Shown: one piece after another, positions 6,218-8,760 of the stretch
Position numbering within the stretch: the first letter of the stretch is position 1
How the letters are laid out: every line of letters begins with the position of its first letter
Assembly (NCBI GenBank): GCA_902806395.1
Contig: CADCWH010000342.1
Location: 1-8,760 of the forward strand
Source of the DNA: an uncultured Thermomicrobiales bacterium
GTDB lineage: Bacteria; Chloroflexota; Chloroflexia; Thermomicrobiales; UBA6265
DNA length: 8,760 nucleotides
Direction of reading: 5' to 3'
Notes under the pieces: generated by a model
Told to the model about the DNA's origin: nothing
Database searches by the model: none
The model's input: the letters and a program-made list of their open reading frames with translations, nothing else
Translations under genes and position numbers: made by a program

Positions 6218-6248
6218 GGCGGGGCACGTTTGTCTACTGTGCCCTGTC
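6218..6248 (-). terminator. Hairpin downstream of tctA
   Basis: Bases 6218-6227 pair with 6239-6248 as a 10-bp stem with two G-U pairs; the core GGGCAC/GTGCCC is perfect, and the loop is 11 nt. It begins eight bases after the tctA stop codon and lies upstream of the predicted DsrE-family promoter, which suits an operon terminator. No U-tract is present. Confidence 0.5.
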
Positions 6249-6256
6249 GTGACCTT

Positions 6257-7774
6257 TTACAACCGTGGGGTGGCCAGCTCTGACCCGGCACGCCATCGTC
6301 GGACTGCCTTCACAGCAAGCGGCGCCACGATCGAAATGGCGGCTAGGATGAAGATCGACAGCGCCAGTGGACGGGTCACGAACGTCGAGTAGTCGCCCTG
6401 ACTGAGCTGGAGGGCGCGACGGAAATGTTGCTCGGCCTGGGGGCCGAGGATCATCGCCACCACGGTCGGCGCCACGGGGATCGCGAAGCGTCGCATCACG
6501 AAGCCGAGCGCACCGAGGATATAGAGCACGACCACATCGACGGTGGAATTGTTCAAGGTGTAGGTGCCCAGCCCGGCAAGGACCAGGATGCCCGCGTAGA
6601 GCAGCGGGCGGGGGATCGCTAGGAGCCGGACCCAGAGACCGACCAGCGGGAGGTTGAGGACCAGCAGCATCGTGTTGCCGATGTAGAGGCTGGCGATCAG
6701 GCCCCAGACAAGGTTGGGGTCACTGTCGAAGAGCTGGGCACCGGGCTGCAGGCCATAGCGCTGGAAGGCGACCAGCAGGATCGCGGCGGTGGCCGAGGTC
6801 GGCAGGCCCAGGGTCAACAGGGGAACGAGGACACCGGCGGCCGAGGCGTTGTTGGCCGCCTCCGGGCCGGCGACGCCCTCGATGGCGCCCTTGCCGAACT
6901 CTTCGGGGTGTCGGCTGAGGCGCTTCTCCATCGAGTAGGACAGGAACGTCGGGATCTCGGCCCCTCCGGCGGGCAGGCTGCCGATCGGGAAGCCGACGGC
7001 GGTGCCGCGGAGCCAGGGCTTCCAGGAGCGGCGCCACTCGTCGCGGGTCATCCAGATCGACCCGCTGACCGGGTTGACGACATCGGTGTCCCGGCGCAGG
7101 CGGGAGGCGATCCACAGCGTCTCGCCGACGGCAACGAGGCCGACGGCGACCGTGACGACGTCGATGCCGTTGCGGAGTTGGGGGATGCCGAAGGTGAAGC
7201 GGGCCTGACCGGTCATCTCGTCGATGCCGACGAGGCCCAGGGCAAGACCGAGGAACAGGGCTAAGAAGCCCCGGGCCAGTGATCCGCCGAGCAGGGCAGT
7301 GATGGTGCTGAAGGCGAGGACGATCAGGGCCAGGTACTCGGCCTCGCCGAAGTTGAGGGCGACCTCGACCATGATCGGGGCAATCAGTGTCAGGCCGATC
7401 GTGCCGATGGTGCCGGCCACGAACGACCCGATCGCGGCCGTCGCCAGGGCCGCGGCCCCACGGCCCCGCTTGGCCATCTGGTTCCCTTCCAGGGCCGTGA
7501 TGATCGATGCCGATTCGCCCGGGGTATTGAGCAGGATCGAGGTGGTCGAACCGCCGTACATGCCGCCGTAGTAGATGCCGGCGAACATGATGAAGGCGCT
7601 GATCGGTTCCAGGTCGTAGGTCACCGGCAACAACAGGGCGACGGTCAGGGCGGGACCGATTCCCGGCAGGACGCCGACCGCCGTACCGAGGAAAACGCCG
7701 AGCAATGCCCAGCCGAGGTTCTGCGGCGTGAGGGCCACGCCGAACCCGTTGATCAGGTCGCCGAAGGCACCCAC
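6257..7774 (-). CDS. tctA: Tripartite tricarboxylate transporter, large membrane subunit TctA
   Basis: TctA forms the main channel of the TTT system and moves a carboxylate (citrate-type or other organic acid delivered by TctC) across the cytoplasmic membrane with an ion gradient. The 505 residues match the usual length and are almost entirely hydrophobic, consistent with about twelve membrane segments. Family marks are [12 protein letters not shown] (34-45), the Gly-rich block [18 protein letters not shown] (66-83), its second-half counterpart [13 protein letters not shown] (268-280), GPEAANNA (303-310) and [14 protein letters not shown] (321-334). The two similar blocks reflect the internal duplication of the family. 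The start is GTG 7774, one base after the tctB TAG, with AGGGA nine bases upstream inside the end of tctB, so the two are probably translationally coupled. It ends the operon at TAA 6257-6259, followed by a hairpin. The substrate cannot be read from the sequence. Confidence 0.95.
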   Translation of the reverse strand: MGAFGDLINGFGVALTPQNLGWALLGVFLGTAVGVLPGIGPALTVALLLPVTYDLEPISAFIMFAGIYYGGMYGGSTTSILLNTPGESASIITALEGNQMAKRGRGAAALATAAIGSFVAGTIGTIGLTLIAPIMVEVALNFGEAEYLALIVLAFSTITALLGGSLARGFLALFLGLALGLVGIDEMTGQARFTFGIPQLRNGIDVVTVAVGLVAVGETLWIASRLRRDTDVVNPVSGSIWMTRDEWRRSWKPWLRGTAVGFPIGSLPAGGAEIPTFLSYSMEKRLSRHPEEFGKGAIEGVAGPEAANNASAAGVLVPLLTLGLPTSATAAILLVAFQRYGLQPGAQLFDSDPNLVWGLIASLYIGNTMLLVLNLPLVGLWVRLLAIPRPLLYAGILVLAGLGTYTLNNSTVDVVVLYILGALGFVMRRFAIPVAPTVVAMILGPQAEQHFRRALQLSQGDYSTFVTRPLALSIFILAAISIVAPLAVKAVRRWRAGSELATPRL

Positions 7775-7775
7775 G

Positions 7776-8345
7776 CTAGAGGATCCCTTCGAGCCAGCCG
7801 GCCGGTAGGCGGAGCGACAGGCCGGCGGTGAAGAGGAACCATGCCCCCAGGGCTAGACCGGCGGCACAAGCCAGGTCCCGGAGATAGTGCCGGCTTCCCA
7901 TGCCGAAGGCGGCGATGGCGAAGAGTGCGGTGCTCGCCACCACGAAGCCTGCCCGCTCGAGGAGGACTAGGTAGGCGAGCAGAGCAGTGGCGATCAGGCC
8001 CAGTGCCACCCAGTCGGTCGGGAGGGAGAGGTCGACATCCTCGGCATCATCGGCCGGTGCGGTGCCCCGGCCGCGCAGGGTATCGAGCGCGAGCCACGCC
8101 CCCGTGCCGATCAGCCCCCAACCGACGATCGTCGGGATGACTCGCGGACCGACCTGGGCGTAGGATCGGATGACGCGGATCTCGCCGGTCTGGCGCAGCA
8201 TCCAGATCCCCAGGGCGACCGCCGCCAGGGCGACCAGCAACTCGGCCGCGACGGCCCCAAACGGCGGACGCTGGCGCGGCGTGGGGACCGGCGACCCCGG
8301 AGTCCGTCGTGATCCGGGGTCGAGTTCGGTGTCGTTCGCCGGCAT
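7776..8345 (-). CDS. tctB: Tripartite tricarboxylate transporter, small membrane subunit TctB
   Basis: TctB is the small, poorly conserved membrane partner of TctA. ATG 8345 was chosen because GGAGG lies seven bases upstream; an ATG at 8375 would add ten residues without such a site. The product has 189 residues: a polar, Pro-rich N-terminal tail of about 28 residues, then hydrophobic segments at about 31-50, 67-88, 111-129, 132-149 and 156-175. [20 protein letters not shown] (66-85) fits the Gly-Pro and Gly pattern typical of TctB after the first loop. An acidic loop (98-107) separates the halves. Position between tctC and tctA and the one-base gap to tctA confirm the assignment. The N-terminal tail is longer than in typical TctB proteins. 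Confidence 0.9.
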   Translation of the reverse strand: MPANDTELDPGSRRTPGSPVPTPRQRPPFGAVAAELLVALAAVALGIWMLRQTGEIRVIRSYAQVGPRVIPTIVGWGLIGTGAWLALDTLRGRGTAPADDAEDVDLSLPTDWVALGLIATALLAYLVLLERAGFVVASTALFAIAAFGMGSRHYLRDLACAAGLALGAWFLFTAGLSLRLPAGWLEGIL

Positions 8346-8396
8346 GGTCGTCCCTCCGGGCTGCCCGGACATCACTGGTCGTCATGCCTGGGTGCC

Positions 8397-8414
8397 CCGG
8401 GCGGGTTAGCCCGG
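8397..8414. repeat. Hairpin in the tctC-tctB intercistronic gap
   Basis: CCGGGC and GCCCGG (6 bp) flank a 6-base loop. It lies in the 154-bp gap between the tctC stop and tctB start, the only sizeable gap inside the operon. A hairpin here could leave extra tctC transcript, as is usual for binding-protein genes placed first in transporter operons, but this is inferred from position only. Confidence 0.35.
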
Positions 8415-8499
8415 CCGTGTGCCGGGTTCGACGGGTTCATTGGTCGACCGGCAAAGTGGGCGGTACGGCCGATGACCGGACCGCACCACCCACCCGGCA

Positions 8500-8760
8500 T
8501 CAGGCGGCCTCGATCAGGCCGAGGGTCTCGAGCAACGGCAGGACGCGGTCCCGCTCCGACTGGAGGAAGGCGCCGTACTCGTCACCGCCGAGGAAGAAAT
8601 CAGCCCAGCCGTAGCGGGCGAGGGTGTCTTTCCAGGCCTGCGATTGGGTCATGGTCTCGACCATCGCGACCATGCACTGGCGGACATCGTCCGGAATATC
8701 GGGACCGGCGACGACACCGCGCCAGTTGGCCAGTTCGACATCGACCCCCTGCTCTTGCAG
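8500..8760 (-). CDS. tctC: Tripartite tricarboxylate transporter substrate-binding protein TctC (3' end)
   Basis: The last 86 codons of a Bug/TctC-family periplasmic or lipid-anchored solute-binding protein are present; the start lies beyond the right edge. The fragment begins with a Leu codon at 8760 and ends at TGA 8500-8502. Characteristic features are EQGVDVELANWRGVVAGPDI, a Met/Thr helix, SQAWKDTLARYGW, then FFLGGDEYGAFLQSER and the closing LLETLGLIEAA. The N-W-R-G turn followed by the W-x5-GW-x3-F-x-G spacing is the usual C-terminal signature of these proteins. It captures the carboxylate and hands it to TctA/TctB. As first gene of the C-B-A operon it is probably made in excess over the membrane subunits. 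Ligand-contacting residues are mostly outside the window, so specificity is unknown. Confidence 0.93.
   Translation of the reverse strand: MQEQGVDVELANWRGVVAGPDIPDDVRQCMVAMVETMTQSQAWKDTLARYGWADFFLGGDEYGAFLQSERDRVLPLLETLGLIEAA

Noticed and set aside
5688..6227. A 179-codon open frame on the minus strand across the DsrE-like gene.
   Set aside because: It is in another frame, Arg/Pro-rich and without family features, while the ATG 6076 frame carries DsrE-family sequence on both sides of the UGA.

Overview
This is a GC-rich bacterial chromosome segment with compact gene spacing, good Shine-Dalgarno sites and strong G/C preference at third codon positions. The gene types are a secreted VIT/VWA protein, a Tat/Sec-exported C39-like peptidase, a soluble cytochrome P450, ChaB, a DsrE-like protein and a tripartite tricarboxylate transporter. 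This mix and the protein style remind me of Chloroflexota of the Thermomicrobia/Sphaerobacter type, with a high-GC actinobacterium as the alternative. That assignment is an impression from the protein sequences, not a measurement.

Layout. Bases 1-653 (+) hold the 3' end of an acidic, low-complexity protein with a small C-terminal domain. It converges on a large secreted VIT-VWA protein (788-3037, -), and a perfect 18-bp hairpin lies between the two. A divergent intergenic region of about 210 bp separates the VIT-VWA gene from an exported C39-like cysteine peptidase (3249-4112, +). The peptidase and a cytochrome P450 (4109-5320, -) converge so tightly that they share the four bases CTAG as their two stop codons. 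Divergent from the P450 is a chaB gene (5426-5638, +) with a good ribosome-binding site but an amber codon at the conserved tryptophan. Convergent with chaB is a DsrE-family gene (5711-6076, -). The window ends with a tctC-tctB-tctA transport operon on the minus strand (tctC partial, 8500-8760; tctB 7776-8345; tctA 6257-7774).

The most notable item is the DsrE-family gene. Conceptual translation stops at a TGA after 80 codons, but the same frame continues for 40 more codons of clear DsrE-family sequence to a second TGA, giving 121 residues, the usual family length. The TGA falls where I recall Cys-containing relatives carrying the first Cys of a CxxC motif, giving UxxC. Just downstream an 8-bp imperfect hairpin with a GUG apical loop sits at the spacing expected of a bacterial SECIS element. 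I therefore annotate it as a probable selenoprotein that routine annotation would truncate. The competing explanation is a recent nonsense mutation, made less remote by the amber codon in neighbouring chaB.

Functionally, the tct genes form a high-affinity secondary uptake system for an unidentified carboxylate. The VIT-VWA protein and the peptidase are both extracytoplasmic and divergently transcribed. The P450 is an orphan without a redox partner in view. No tRNA, rRNA, CRISPR array or insertion sequence was seen.
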